Shown: piece after piece, positions 24,977 through 34,223 of the stretch | Numbering within the stretch: position 1 is the first letter of the stretch | Layout: each line of letters begins with the position of its first letter | From: Lysobacter sp. cf310 | Lineage (GTDB): Bacteria; Pseudomonadota; Gammaproteobacteria; Xanthomonadales; Xanthomonadaceae | DNA length: 64,000 nucleotides | Reading direction: 5' to 3' | NCBI RefSeq assembly: GCF_900114355.1 | Contig: NZ_FOSS01000003.1 | Location: 493,215 to 557,214, forward strand | Notes under the pieces: generated by a model | The model's input: only the letters and a program-made list of their open reading frames with translations | Databases searched by the model: none | Told to the model about the DNA's origin: nothing | Program-made: the position numbers and the translations under genes

Positions 24977-26818
24977 TCAGCGCGGTATCGCCAGATGCGC
25001 CGCCGACACCGGCTTGCCGGCGCCGCGCGGCGCGGTGTCGATGATCGCGTCGGCCGGCAGCGGCGTGCCCGCGTCCAGGCGCGCGGACACGCGGTCCAGG
25101 GCCTCGTACACGTAAGGCAGCAGCGGCAGATAACGTGCGCCGTAATCGGGCAAGCCGAGGAAGGCGTCGAAGTGCTGAGCGTTGCGCACCTGCCAGTAGC
25201 GCACCTCGCGCCCGGCCGCCTGGGCCTGGCGCACGTAGGGCGCGCTGGTGAACGCCGGCGGGATCAGGCCGTCGTCGCGGCCGTGGATCACCAGCACCGG
25301 CAGGCCCGCGCGCGGCAGCCCGGCGCGAGTTTCGGCCACGCCCTTGCGCACGCGCTCGGCGTCGGCGCCCTGCCCTTGCCACAAGGCGCGCAGGCACTGC
25401 AGGCCGGCGAAACTCGGATCGGGCAATTGCATGCGGCTGTCGACGATGCCCACGCCCGCGCCCGGCGGAATGCCGCTGGCGTCGGACCACCAGGCCGCGC
25501 GTTCGACGACGGTGGCGGCACGCGCGGTGAAATCCGGATTCAGTGCGGCGTAGGAATAGCCGCAGGGATGCTCGCCGACCCGATAGCGCCCGTAGGCCGA
25601 GGCGTAGGCGACCGCGACCGCGCGCCACAGGTCGAAGCCCACCGACAGCGCGCCCGCGCGCAAGGCCTCGTCGGTCCAACCCTGGGCTTTGAGCTGGGCG
25701 TGCGCCGAGCGCGCCTGCGCGGCCGTATCGTTGCCCTCGACCAGACCGGCGGCCTTGAGCGAGGCGCAACGCTGGGTCCACAGCGGCGCGACCTGCGCGG
25801 TCAGCGGCGGCTGCGGCAGCGGGCCCAATGAGGGATCCAGCAGTGCGCAGGGCATCAGCAGCGCGGCCTCGGTGGTGTAGTCGTAAAGCGCGCGGCCGCC
25901 TTCGGCGAGCACGCTGGGTTCGCCGGCGACCACCGCATCCAACCAGTCGCCTTCCAGCTCGGCCGCGCGCAGCACCGCACCGCCGCCGTTGGAGACGCCG
26001 ACCGCGATCACCCGCGTATTGGCGAAGGTGAACGGCGCCGATTGCGGCAGGGCCTCGTCCAGCGCCTGCAGCGCGAACTGCGCAGCCTGCTTTACGTGAC
26101 GGCCCCAATCGGCCTCGGGGTTGTCGGTGGAATGCGCATGCTTGAAGGCGATGCCGGTGGCGCCGACCGGCGCATCGGCCGGGAACGCCAGGCCCGCGTC
26201 GCGCGGACCGACCGTGCCGTCGGCGCGCACGCCCTCGCCCGCGTCCAGATCGAAGTAGTCGGTACCGGTGCCCTTGTCGGTGTAGGCGATCGCGCAGCCC
26301 TTGGGCAGGCCCCAGGCCGCGGCGACCGAGATCGCGCCGTAGATGCCGCGCGAGCCCGAGGACGCCGCCACCACCACGCAGCGCTTGCCGGCGTCGAAGC
26401 TGTCCGGCACCTGCACCAGCACGCGATGCGGCTTGCTCGCGCCGGGCACGGTCGCCAGCGCGCTGAACTCGCGCCCTGGGACGGTCGCGGTGCTGCCGTA
26501 GAGCTCGCCGTAGCCGCCGCCGGGCGCGAGATCGGCGATGCCGCGCCAGTTGGCCCAGATCGCGCGACGGCGCAGTTCGGCGACGCTGGGCGCTTCGGGC
26601 CGGGCGAACGCCGGCGGCGCCAGCGCGCGCAGACCGGCCAGGCCGAGGCCAGCGGTGAGCAGGTCGTCGTCGCCGCGATGCTCGCTGACGCGTTGCGCGG
26701 TGAACATCGGCGCGGACTCCTTGGCGACACGCGTACCGCCGCCGGCGCAGGCGGCGAGCACGAAGGGAATGACGAGCGCGGCGCAGGCCGCGGCGATACG
26801 CAGGGTGGGCGGATTCAT
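24977..26818 (-). CDS. 3-hydroxybutyrate oligomer hydrolase, lipoprotein
   Basis: This enzyme family splits D-3-hydroxybutyrate dimers and short oligomers released from PHB. The protein has 613 residues from the ATG at 26818. A lipobox signal LVIPFVLAAC (C24) suggests anchoring in the envelope. S276 in GVSNGGG is the likely nucleophile, with Asp in HGRDDGLIPP and His in NAQHFDAF near the C-terminus. Length fits the family (about 600-700). The neighbouring PHA synthase genes support a role in PHB or external oligomer use. A -10 box TACGCT ends 6 bases before the ATG, and a palindrome lies upstream. Confidence 0.88.
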   Translation of the reverse strand: MNPPTLRIAAACAALVIPFVLAACAGGGTRVAKESAPMFTAQRVSEHRGDDDLLTAGLGLAGLRALAPPAFARPEAPSVAELRRRAIWANWRGIADLAPGGGYGELYGSTATVPGREFSALATVPGASKPHRVLVQVPDSFDAGKRCVVVAASSGSRGIYGAISVAAAWGLPKGCAIAYTDKGTGTDYFDLDAGEGVRADGTVGPRDAGLAFPADAPVGATGIAFKHAHSTDNPEADWGRHVKQAAQFALQALDEALPQSAPFTFANTRVIAVGVSNGGGAVLRAAELEGDWLDAVVAGEPSVLAEGGRALYDYTTEAALLMPCALLDPSLGPLPQPPLTAQVAPLWTQRCASLKAAGLVEGNDTAAQARSAHAQLKAQGWTDEALRAGALSVGFDLWRAVAVAYASAYGRYRVGEHPCGYSYAALNPDFTARAATVVERAAWWSDASGIPPGAGVGIVDSRMQLPDPSFAGLQCLRALWQGQGADAERVRKGVAETRAGLPRAGLPVLVIHGRDDGLIPPAFTSAPYVRQAQAAGREVRYWQVRNAQHFDAFLGLPDYGARYLPLLPYVYEALDRVSARLDAGTPLPADAIIDTAPRGAGKPVSAAHLAIPR

Positions 26819-26854
26819 CCCGCGAGCGTAGCAAGCCGCCGCCCCGCTCTCATC

Positions 26855-26866
26855 GTACTTTCGTAC
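26855..26866. promoter_or_regulatory. Palindromic operator candidate GTACTTTCGTAC
   Basis: This 12-bp near-palindrome sits between the divergent 3-hydroxybutyrate oligomer hydrolase and response regulator genes. Its centre is about 42 bases upstream of the hydrolase start (TACGCT -10 at 26830-26825) and about 49 bases upstream of the regulator start (TAGGCT -10 at 26897-26902). A related site, GTACCTTCGGAC, is at 34334. Proposed binding site of the adjacent LuxR-type regulator. Confidence 0.5.
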
Positions 26867-26909
26867 AGGCCCGCCCGTGTCCGCGCCCGGGTGCGCTAGG
26901 CTAGCGACG

Positions 26910-27575
26910 ATGCCCACTTTGCTGATCGCCGACGACCACCCGCTGTTCCGCGCCGCCCTGCGCCAGGCCGCCGCCGATGCGGTGGCCGACACCCAGGTGC
27001 GCGAAACCGACACCCTGGACGGCGTGCTGGCCGCGCTGGACGCCGAGCCCGGCATCGACCTGGTCCTGCTGGACCTGCACATGCCCGGCAATCACGGCCT
27101 GGCCGGGCTGGCGGCGATCCGCGCCCAATACCCGGGCGTGGCGGTGGTGGTGGTATCGGCCAACGACGATCCGCGCGTGGTGCGGCGCGCGCTCGACCAT
27201 GGCGCGGCCGGCTATCTGCCCAAGAGCGCGGGCCTGGACGAATTGCGCGATGCGATCCGCGCCGTGCTGGCCTGCGAGCAATGGCTGCCGGCCTCGCTGC
27301 GCGCGGCGGTCGCGCGTACCGACAGCGCCAGCGCCGACGCCGACCTGGCCGCGCGCCTGGCCAGCCTGTCGCCGCAGCAGTTCCGCGTGCTGACTCTGGT
27401 CGCCGATGGCCTGCTCAACAAACAGATCGCCGATCGCCTGGACGTGCAGGAACGCACGGTCAAAGCCCATCTCTCGGCGATCTTCGATCGCCTGGGCGTG
27501 CGCAACCGCACCCAGGCCGGGGTGGTGCTGCGCGAGCTCGAACTCAGCGACCCGGCGCGACAGATCGCGGATTGA
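26910..27575 (+). CDS. LuxR-family response regulator (CrbR/ErdR-like)
   Basis: This protein has 221 residues. The receiver domain has acidic residues D8 and D9, phospho-acceptor D55 (LLDLHMPG) and K105 (YLPKSAG). A LuxR/GerE helix-turn-helix follows (about 155-215; LVADGLLNKQIADRL and ERTVKAHLSAIF). It is the likely partner of the transporter-like hybrid kinase encoded at 28278-31637. The pairing is typical of CrbS/CrbR systems controlling acetate and related carbon use (family knowledge). TAGGCT ends 7 bases before the ATG, and there is no Shine-Dalgarno sequence, so the mRNA may be leaderless. Confidence 0.88.
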   Translation: MPTLLIADDHPLFRAALRQAAADAVADTQVRETDTLDGVLAALDAEPGIDLVLLDLHMPGNHGLAGLAAIRAQYPGVAVVVVSANDDPRVVRRALDHGAAGYLPKSAGLDELRDAIRAVLACEQWLPASLRAAVARTDSASADADLAARLASLSPQQFRVLTLVADGLLNKQIADRLDVQERTVKAHLSAIFDRLGVRNRTQAGVVLRELELSDPARQIAD

Positions 27576-27605
27576 GCGTCGACCGCCTACGTTTCCGCCG
27601 CTCCG

Positions 27606-27740
27606 TGTGGGAGCGGCGTAAGCCGCGATAGCGCTACCCCCAGCGATCACGCACGCTCGACGTCGCATACGCCGATGCGGGCGAATGCGGTCTTCCGCCG
27701 TCGTCGAGGCTTCGCGATCGCGGCTTACGCCGCTCCCACA
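27606..27740. repeat. REPIN-like inverted REP pair
   Basis: TGTGGGAGCGGCGTAAGCCG (27606-27629) is mirrored by its exact inverse at 27717-27740, separated by 87 bases. Both copies match the REP consensus of this window. The pair lies between the 3' end of the response regulator gene and the convergent small secreted protein gene. Confidence 0.85.
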
Positions 27741-27763
27741 GAAGGCGGAGCAGCGCCCGCGAT

Positions 27764-27790
27764 GGGAGCGACGCCGATGACGTCGCTCCC
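27764..27790. terminator. Perfect 10-bp hairpin between convergent genes
   Basis: GGGAGCGACG (27764-27773), loop CCGATGA, and CGTCGCTCCC (27781-27790). The stem resembles a fused REP element and sits 27 bases beyond the stop of the minus-strand Cys-rich gene. It may act as a terminator, but no T-run follows. Confidence 0.45.
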
Positions 27791-27817
27791 GAGGCACAGC
27801 ATGCGCTCGCGCCCGGA

Positions 27818-28117
27818 TCAGCTCGCGCTCAGCCGCAAGCGCTGCGGCGCGCGGTACTCGCATTGGGCCCGCTTCGCCGTTTCGCAACTGGGCTTCTGCG
27901 CCTGCAAGCTCAACGCCTTGCCGCCGCCGCCCGAGCCGCAGTCGGCGAAGCAGGCCGCGCGTTCGGCCTCGCACGCGGCCGGCGATTCGCCGCTGGCCAG
28001 GCAGATGTTGTACAGACGCACGCAAATGCTCTGACACGAGGCCTGCGCGGGCAAGGCCGCGAACAAACCGATTGCCAACGCCAGCGCAGACGAACACACG
28101 GTAGCCGTGGTCTTCAT
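27818..28117 (-). CDS. Small secreted cysteine-rich protein
   Basis: This protein has 99 residues. A signal peptide (about 1-26, ending PAQA) is followed by a mature part with eight cysteines. The first six, C28, C32, C39, C49, C56 and C60, have mirror-symmetric spacing 3-6-9-6-3, as in a helical hairpin clamped by disulfides. Two more (C78, C86) follow a Gly-rich linker. I recognise no family. The gene lies between a response regulator gene and its probable sensor kinase gene. An AGGAGAG sequence upstream of the ATG supports this start. Function unknown. Confidence 0.7.
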   Translation of the reverse strand: MKTTATVCSSALALAIGLFAALPAQASCQSICVRLYNICLASGESPAACEAERAACFADCGSGGGGKALSLQAQKPSCETAKRAQCEYRAPQRLRLSAS

Positions 28118-28277
28118 CGTTCCTCTCCTTTGAAACGCGAACCCCCTGCCCGCTGCACCCTACGCCGCGGCGCGCGCCTGGCAAGTGCGCCGCACGGACG
28201 GCGCGCCATTTCTCGACGCAGCGCAAGAAAATCCGCGCATTCATGCGGTCACCGTTGCGCGCCGCATCATCGCGCGG

Positions 28278-31200
28278 CTAGCCGATCTCCAACTCGCGCG
28301 CGGCCAGCATGCGATCCAGCACCGATTTCAACGCCAGCGGCTTGAGCGGCTTGGTCAGCAGCGACAGGCCGGCCTCGTGCACCGCGCGACGCACCGACTC
28401 GCCGCTGTCGGCGCTGAGGATCAGGGTAGGCCGCGGGCCGAAGGTGGCGCCCAGGCGCTCGGCCAGGGCCACGCCGGTGTCGCCGTCGTCGAGGTGGTAA
28501 TCGAACAGCCACAGCGAGGCCGGATCGGCCTCCATCGCGCGCTGCGCCTGCGCGCCGTCGGAGCCGGTCGCGACCTCGAAGCCCCAGCGCCGCAGCAGCT
28601 CGGCCAGCGCAGCCAGCGCCTGCGGGTCGTTGTCGACCGCCAACACCCGCAGGCCGATGCGGCCGCCGCGCGCGCGGTGCGCGCCCGCGTGCGCGCCGCG
28701 CGCGGGCACGCGCGCCACCCGCACCGCGAACGCCGTGCCGCGGCCGAGGTGGCTGCGCAGGCTCAGCGGCGCGTCCAGCAACTGGGCGATGCGGTCGGCG
28801 ATCGACAAGCCCAGCCCCAGGCCCTGGCCGGGCGCGTCTTCGCCGCGCCGGAACTCCTCGAAAATCGCGGTCTGATGCTCCAGCGCGATGCCCGGGCCGG
28901 TGTCGTGGACCTCGATGCGCAGGTACGCGTCATCGCGGCGCACGCCCAGCAGCACGCTGCCCCGGGTGGCGTAGCGCACCGCGTTGGCGAGAAAGTTCTG
29001 CAGCACGCGCCGCAACAGCTGCGGGTCGCTATGGATCCAGGCGTCGCTGGCGACGAAGCGGAAACGCAGCCCGCGCGCGGCGGCGATCGCACCGAATTCC
29101 GAGGCCAGCGGTTCCAGCACTTCGGCCAGCGGAAACTCGCGCGGCTGCGGCACCAGGCCGCCGGCCTGCAAGCGCGACATGTCGAGCAGTCCGGTGAGCA
29201 GATCGCCCGTGGAGTCCAAGGCGCCGCTGATCTGGGCCACGGTCTCGCGCTGCTGCGTGCCCTGCACCTGCTGCGACAGCGCATCGGCGAACAGCTGCGC
29301 GGCGTGCAGCGGCTGCATCAGGTCGTGGCCGATCGCGGCCAGGAAGCGGCTCTTGGCCTCGTTGGCGCGCTCGGCCTCGCCCTTGGCGATCTCCAGGTCG
29401 GCGGTGCGTTCGATCACGCGCTGCTCCAGGGTTTCGTTGGCCTGGATCAGCCCGGCCTCGGCGCGGCGGAACGCGGTGACGTCGGTGAAGGTGGCGACGA
29501 AGCCGCCGCCCGGCATGGGATTGCCGCGGATCTCGACGATGCTGCCGTCGGGCAGCACGCGCTCGGACAGATGCGGCGTGCCCGCGCGCATGAACGCCAG
29601 CCGCCGCTCCAGCGCGCGTTCCAACTGGGCTTGCAGGGGTCGTCCCGACGGCGGCATGCGCTGCAAGGCCCAGCGCGACAGCTCGGCGATCGGGCGGCCG
29701 ACCTGCAGCAGCTCGGGCGGGAAGTCGAACAACTCGGCGTAGCGCCGATTCCAGGCCACCAGACGCAGCTGGGCGTCGACCACGCTGATGCCCTGGCTCA
29801 TATTCTGCAACGCGGCTTCCAGCACGCGCTGATTGAAGCGCAGGTCGGCCGAGGCCTCGCCGACGATGGCCGCGACCGTATCCAGGTCGCGGCCGGTGTC
29901 GCGACGCGCGGCGTCCAGCAAGACCCGCGCCGAGGCCGACCCCAGCACCGCGGCCAATTCGCGCTCGACCCGGTCCTCGATCTGCGCGGCCACCGCCTCG
30001 CCCGTGGGCACGCCTTGCAGCAATTGCGCGACGCGCTCGCGCGGCAGGAAACGCAGGCCGGTGTCGCGCAGGGTTTGCACGTCCAGGCCGCGCTGCGCGC
30101 GTCGCGGCGTCTCGCGCCGCCACACCGCCGCGATCACCGTCGCCAGCGTGCCCACGAACAGGCTGGCGCCGACCGCGCGTCCCAACCGGCTCCAACCGGT
30201 AAGCCCGAACAAGCCGTCCGGCGACAACCAGGCGATGCCGAACGGCCCGGTGCCCAGCCAACCGGGGTTCGCGCCGCGCGCCGCCAGCATCATCGGCAGC
30301 AACAACACCCAGGCCCAGGCCGCGAAACCCAGCAGCACACCGATCACCGCCGCGCGCGGCGGCGTCTGCGGGCGCCAGACCGCGAAGCCCAAGGCCGGCG
30401 CCAGCGTCGCCAGCGCCGAGAACGAGACCGCGCCGACGTCGGCCAGCGCCTCGCTGCCGGCGATCAGGCGGCTATACGCCCAGGCCAGCAGCATGATCAC
30501 CACGATGCCGCTGCGGCGCAGCGCCAGCACGTGGCCGCGCAGATCGCTGCCGTCGTTGCGCGACCACAAGCCGCGCAACAGGCCCGGCGCGAACCAGTGG
30601 TTGCCGATCATCAGGCTCAGGGTGAGCGTGCTGACCACGACCATGCCGGTGGCCGCACTGAGTCCGCCGAGGAAGGCGAACAAGGCCAGGCCCTCGTGCC
30701 CCTGCGACAAGGGCAGCGCGAGCACGTACAGATCCGAAGGCACGCCGCTGCCGCCCAGCAGCGCCTGCCCGGCCTTGGCCAGCGGCAGCACCGGCAGCGC
30801 GATCAGCACCAGGTACAGCGGGAACTGCCAGCGCGCGGTGCGCACGTCGCGCTCGTCGCGGCACTCGACCACGCCGACGTGGAACTGGTGCGGCAGGATG
30901 AACATCGCTAGTGCGCCCAGCAGCACCAGCGGCGCGAAACCGCCGGCCGGATCCGCGGGCGGCGGCGGCGCGGCCGCGGCGGTGGGCGCGTCCAGGCCGA
31001 ACCAGACGAACAGGCCCAGCGACAGCATCGCCGCGAGCTTGAACACGGATTCGAACGCCATCGCCAGCACCAGGCCGCGGTTGTGTTCGGCGGCGCTGGC
31101 GCGGCGGGTGCCGAACAGCATCGCGAACAGCGCCATCGCCAGGGCGACGTAGAGCGCGCTGTCCTGCCAGGCCGGCGACGCGGCCGCGTCGGGCGAGCGC

Positions 31201-31637
31201 GTGGTCAGCATGGCGAAGCTCATCGCCACGGCCTTGAGTTGCAGCGCGATGTAGGGGATCAGACCGAGCGCGGCGATCAGGGTTACGGTCGCGGCCAGCC
31301 ACGCATCCTTGCCCAGGCGGGTAGCGATCAGGTCGGCCAGCGAGGTCGCGTTGGTTTCGCGCGCCAGCCGCACCAGCTTCATCATGAAGCCCACCGCGAG
31401 CGCGTACAGCAGGATCGACCCGAGGAAGGTCGGCGGCAGCGGCCAGCCGTAGCGCGCGGCCTGGGTCACGGTGCCGTAGAAGGTCCAGGAGGTGCAGTGC
31501 ACCGCCAGCGACAGCGAGTAGATATGCCGCCAGTGTCGCGCCAGCACCGTCGGCCGGCGTTCGGCGTAGAGCGCGGTGCCGAACATCAGCGCCAGCCAGG
31601 CCACGCTGGCCAGGGCGACGGCGGTGAGGCTCAGCAT
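28278..31637 (-). CDS. Transporter-like hybrid sensor histidine kinase (CrbS type)
   Basis: This protein has 1119 residues. Residues about 1-500 form a sodium:solute symporter-like membrane domain. A linker helix and PAS domain follow (about 600-725), then a coiled coil. The HisKA domain has H771 in IGHDLMQPL, and the HATPase domain has N881 (N box), DTGPG at 912-916 and GLGLGLS at 939-945. The C-terminal receiver has D1046 (LFDYHLDDG) and K1096. The HDLMQPL form and the SSS domain are typical of CrbS/MxtR-type kinases linked to acetate and carbon sensing. Its cognate regulator is probably the LuxR-type protein at 26910. Confidence 0.92.
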   Translation of the reverse strand: MLSLTAVALASVAWLALMFGTALYAERRPTVLARHWRHIYSLSLAVHCTSWTFYGTVTQAARYGWPLPPTFLGSILLYALAVGFMMKLVRLARETNATSLADLIATRLGKDAWLAATVTLIAALGLIPYIALQLKAVAMSFAMLTTRSPDAAASPAWQDSALYVALAMALFAMLFGTRRASAAEHNRGLVLAMAFESVFKLAAMLSLGLFVWFGLDAPTAAAAPPPPADPAGGFAPLVLLGALAMFILPHQFHVGVVECRDERDVRTARWQFPLYLVLIALPVLPLAKAGQALLGGSGVPSDLYVLALPLSQGHEGLALFAFLGGLSAATGMVVVSTLTLSLMIGNHWFAPGLLRGLWSRNDGSDLRGHVLALRRSGIVVIMLLAWAYSRLIAGSEALADVGAVSFSALATLAPALGFAVWRPQTPPRAAVIGVLLGFAAWAWVLLLPMMLAARGANPGWLGTGPFGIAWLSPDGLFGLTGWSRLGRAVGASLFVGTLATVIAAVWRRETPRRAQRGLDVQTLRDTGLRFLPRERVAQLLQGVPTGEAVAAQIEDRVERELAAVLGSASARVLLDAARRDTGRDLDTVAAIVGEASADLRFNQRVLEAALQNMSQGISVVDAQLRLVAWNRRYAELFDFPPELLQVGRPIAELSRWALQRMPPSGRPLQAQLERALERRLAFMRAGTPHLSERVLPDGSIVEIRGNPMPGGGFVATFTDVTAFRRAEAGLIQANETLEQRVIERTADLEIAKGEAERANEAKSRFLAAIGHDLMQPLHAAQLFADALSQQVQGTQQRETVAQISGALDSTGDLLTGLLDMSRLQAGGLVPQPREFPLAEVLEPLASEFGAIAAARGLRFRFVASDAWIHSDPQLLRRVLQNFLANAVRYATRGSVLLGVRRDDAYLRIEVHDTGPGIALEHQTAIFEEFRRGEDAPGQGLGLGLSIADRIAQLLDAPLSLRSHLGRGTAFAVRVARVPARGAHAGAHRARGGRIGLRVLAVDNDPQALAALAELLRRWGFEVATGSDGAQAQRAMEADPASLWLFDYHLDDGDTGVALAERLGATFGPRPTLILSADSGESVRRAVHEAGLSLLTKPLKPLALKSVLDRMLAARELEIG

Positions 31638-31732
31638 GGGCGGGCGCGGGACGGCATCGGGCGAGGATAACGTAGGCCGCGGCCGGGACCGGAACGCGGC
31701 ACGACGGCGACGCCGCCCTGCTGGGGATGAGG

Positions 31733-31902
31733 ATCGCGGCTTACGCCGCTCCCACAGAAAGCGGCATGAACGCGGCTTGCGTTGTTCCCACAGAAAGCCG
31801 TGCGAACGCGGCTTGCGCCGTTTCCACAGAAAGCTGCACCTATCGCGACCGCTGGACGAAGCCGGAGGCTCGCCTCCTGTGGGAGCGGCGTGAGCCGCGA
31901 TC
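31733..31902. repeat. REP cluster with a 36-bp tandem array
   Basis: Three REP copies in the same orientation start at 31733, 31769 and 31805, exactly 36 bases apart, each ending in CCCACAGAAAGC or TCCACAGAAAGC. They diverge progressively: CGCTCCCACA, TGTTCCCACA, CGTTTCCACA. A fourth, near-consensus copy in the opposite orientation is at 31878-31902. The rest of the gap 31638-32003 (366 bases) shows no gene. The array lies between the kinase gene start and the 3' end of the TonB receptor gene. Confidence 0.85.
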
Positions 31903-32003
31903 GGGCGCCCGGTCTCCCCAGACGGGCGCCCGACCGCGAACCACGGCCCTCCCCTTGGCCTGCGACGGCGGCGCGGACGCATCCGCGCCGCCGTCGCCGC
32001 CGA

Positions 32004-34223
32004 TCAGAAGTCGTAGCGCACCGACAGCGTGTACTGGCGCGGCGCGCCGTAGAAGCCAGTGAACACGCCCAGCGCCGAGTTCAGGCTGTAACCGGTGGTG
32101 CGGTATTCCTTGTCGGCCAGGTTGGTGCCCTGCAGCGAGACCGTCCACGGACCGCCGCTCTTCCAGGTCACGCCGGCATTGATCAGGCCGTAGCCGTCCT
32201 GGGTGATCGGCACCGCGCCGGTGCGCACGATCTCGGTGGTCGCCACCACCTCGCTCTGGTAGCTGTAGCCCACGCGCGCGGCCAGGTTGCCGCCGCTGGC
32301 CAGATCGGTGCGGTACTCCAGATTGAGCGCGCCCGAGAACTCCGGCGCGTTGGTGAATTCCTGCTCCTTGGCGATGTTGACGCCGGCGTACAGGAACTCG
32401 TCGTACTTGGCGTCCAGCCAGGCCAGGTTGCCGGAGATCAGCCAGTGCTCGTTCGGCAGCCACTGGTACTCGACCTCCAGGCCGTCGACCGTGCCCGAAC
32501 CGGCGTTGGTGAAATCGCCGAAGAAGGCGTCGTTGGTGCCGTCGCCGTTGCTGTCGTAGGCGGTGAACACCGACAGCTGGATGTCCTTGTACTTGTTGTG
32601 GAAGTAGGCCAGGTTCAAGAACATGGTCTGGTCCAGGAACGACATCTTGCTGCCGATCTCGTAGCTGTCGACGACCTCGTCGTCGAACGGCTCGGCCGAA
32701 CGCGGTACTGCGGCAGCCTGGGCGCGGATGTTGTAGCCGCCGGACTTGAAGCCGCGCGTGGCCAGGCCATAGAGCAGGATGTCGGGGGTGAGCTGGTAGT
32801 CCAGCGAGACCTTGGGCGAAGTGTTCTTGAAGCCGATGCGCTTATCGAAGTTGGCCGCGACCACGCCGTTGGGGGTGGTGAAGGTGCCGTCGCGATAGCC
32901 GCGGTTGAGCACCTTGGCGCGCTTGTCCTCGTCGGTGTAGCGCACGCCCACGTCGAGCTTGAGGCGGTCGGTCAGGTCGAAGGTCCAGTCGGCGTAGGCG
33001 GCGATGCTCTTGGTGTAGACCGTGCCCTGGGTATCGCCGAAGGACAGATTGAAGAAGTTGTTGAGGACCTGGCCGCCGGCCTCGCCGTCGAAGGCGTAGA
33101 TGCCCATCACGCCGCGCGCGCGGCCGCCGCCGTCGTAGTTGGCCTGCAGCTCGTGGCTGACCTGCTGATCGCTGTAGAACGCCTTCACGTCGGCGATCTT
33201 GTTCTGCAGGGTGTCGAAGTCGATGTTGGTCTCGGTGTCGGACTCGCGCTTGGCCAGCACGTACTTGAACGCCCAGTTCTCGTTGGCGTTCCAGTTCACC
33301 GTCGCCGAGGCGCCCTTGATGGTGGTGTCGTTGACGTTAGGCATGCCGTTGCGCACGTCGTAGCGGCTGTCCAGCGGCTGCGTGCCCGGAGCGAAGCGGT
33401 TCGCGGCCAGCATCTTGGCGCCGCGCACGCCGGACTGGTCGTCCATCCAGTCGAATGCGAACTGGATGTTGAGGTCGTCGTTGACGTAGGCGCCGAGCTG
33501 GCCGCGCAGGGCCAGGATTTCCTTGTCGCTGACTTCGGCGCCGGTCACCACGTTGTTGCCGAAGCCGTCGCGGTTGAGGCTGGCCACCGCGATGCGGCCG
33601 CGCAGGGCGTCGTCGCCGCCGATCGGACCACCGATCGCGGCCTTGACGTCGAGCTGGTTGTAATTGCCCACCGTCACCGAGGCGAAACCGTCGAACGAGG
33701 TCGGCAGGCCGCGCGAGATGTACTTGATCGCGCCGCCGATGGTGTTCTTGCCGTACAGCGTGCCCTGCGGGCCGCGCAGCACTTCGATGCGGTCGACATC
33801 GAACACGTCCAGCAACGCGCCCTGCGGCCGCGCGATGTAGACGTCGTCCATGTAGATGCCCACGCCCGGGTCCACGCCCCACAACGGATCGGACTGGCCG
33901 ACGCCGCGGATGTAGGCGGTGATGGTGCTGCTGGAGCCGCGCGCGGCGTAGATGGTCAGGTTGGGCACCTGCGCGTCGAGGTCGCTGAGGTCCTCGACGT
34001 TGAGGCGGTCCAGCGAATCGGCGGTGAACGCGGTGACCGCGACCGGCACCTCCTGCAACGTCTCCTCGCGCTTGCGCGCGGTGACGGTGACCGAGCCCAG
34101 GGTCTTGGCCTGGTCGCCAGCGGCGGCGGGCGCGGCATCCTGGGCCCAGGCCGTCGGCGCCAACAGGGCGCAGGCAATGGCCAGACTCAGACTGCGGCGG
34201 CTCATGGTGGTGCGTGCGATCAC
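32004..34223 (-). CDS. TonB-dependent outer-membrane receptor
   Basis: This protein has 739 residues from the GTG at 34223. That start is preferred because GGAGGAG lies 6 bases upstream; an internal ATG at 34205 is the alternative. A signal peptide ends near AWA-QDA. The plug domain begins LGSVTVTARKREETLQEVPV, with a TonB-box-like segment, and includes RGPQGTLYGKNTIGGAI. A 22-strand barrel ends in a C-terminal aromatic residue (LSVRYDF). The subtype looks like receptors for small organic substrates rather than siderophores, but the ligand is unknown. The divergent GntP permease gene suggests linked uptake of an organic acid. Confidence 0.93.
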   Translation of the reverse strand: MIARTTMSRRSLSLAIACALLAPTAWAQDAAPAAAGDQAKTLGSVTVTARKREETLQEVPVAVTAFTADSLDRLNVEDLSDLDAQVPNLTIYAARGSSSTITAYIRGVGQSDPLWGVDPGVGIYMDDVYIARPQGALLDVFDVDRIEVLRGPQGTLYGKNTIGGAIKYISRGLPTSFDGFASVTVGNYNQLDVKAAIGGPIGGDDALRGRIAVASLNRDGFGNNVVTGAEVSDKEILALRGQLGAYVNDDLNIQFAFDWMDDQSGVRGAKMLAANRFAPGTQPLDSRYDVRNGMPNVNDTTIKGASATVNWNANENWAFKYVLAKRESDTETNIDFDTLQNKIADVKAFYSDQQVSHELQANYDGGGRARGVMGIYAFDGEAGGQVLNNFFNLSFGDTQGTVYTKSIAAYADWTFDLTDRLKLDVGVRYTDEDKRAKVLNRGYRDGTFTTPNGVVAANFDKRIGFKNTSPKVSLDYQLTPDILLYGLATRGFKSGGYNIRAQAAAVPRSAEPFDDEVVDSYEIGSKMSFLDQTMFLNLAYFHNKYKDIQLSVFTAYDSNGDGTNDAFFGDFTNAGSGTVDGLEVEYQWLPNEHWLISGNLAWLDAKYDEFLYAGVNIAKEQEFTNAPEFSGALNLEYRTDLASGGNLAARVGYSYQSEVVATTEIVRTGAVPITQDGYGLINAGVTWKSGGPWTVSLQGTNLADKEYRTTGYSLNSALGVFTGFYGAPRQYTLSVRYDF

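Noticed and set aside
31733-31828. CRISPR array suggested by three 36-base period repeats
   Set aside because: There are no spacers: the whole 36-base unit is repeated. The sequence is the REP family seen elsewhere, and no cas genes are present.
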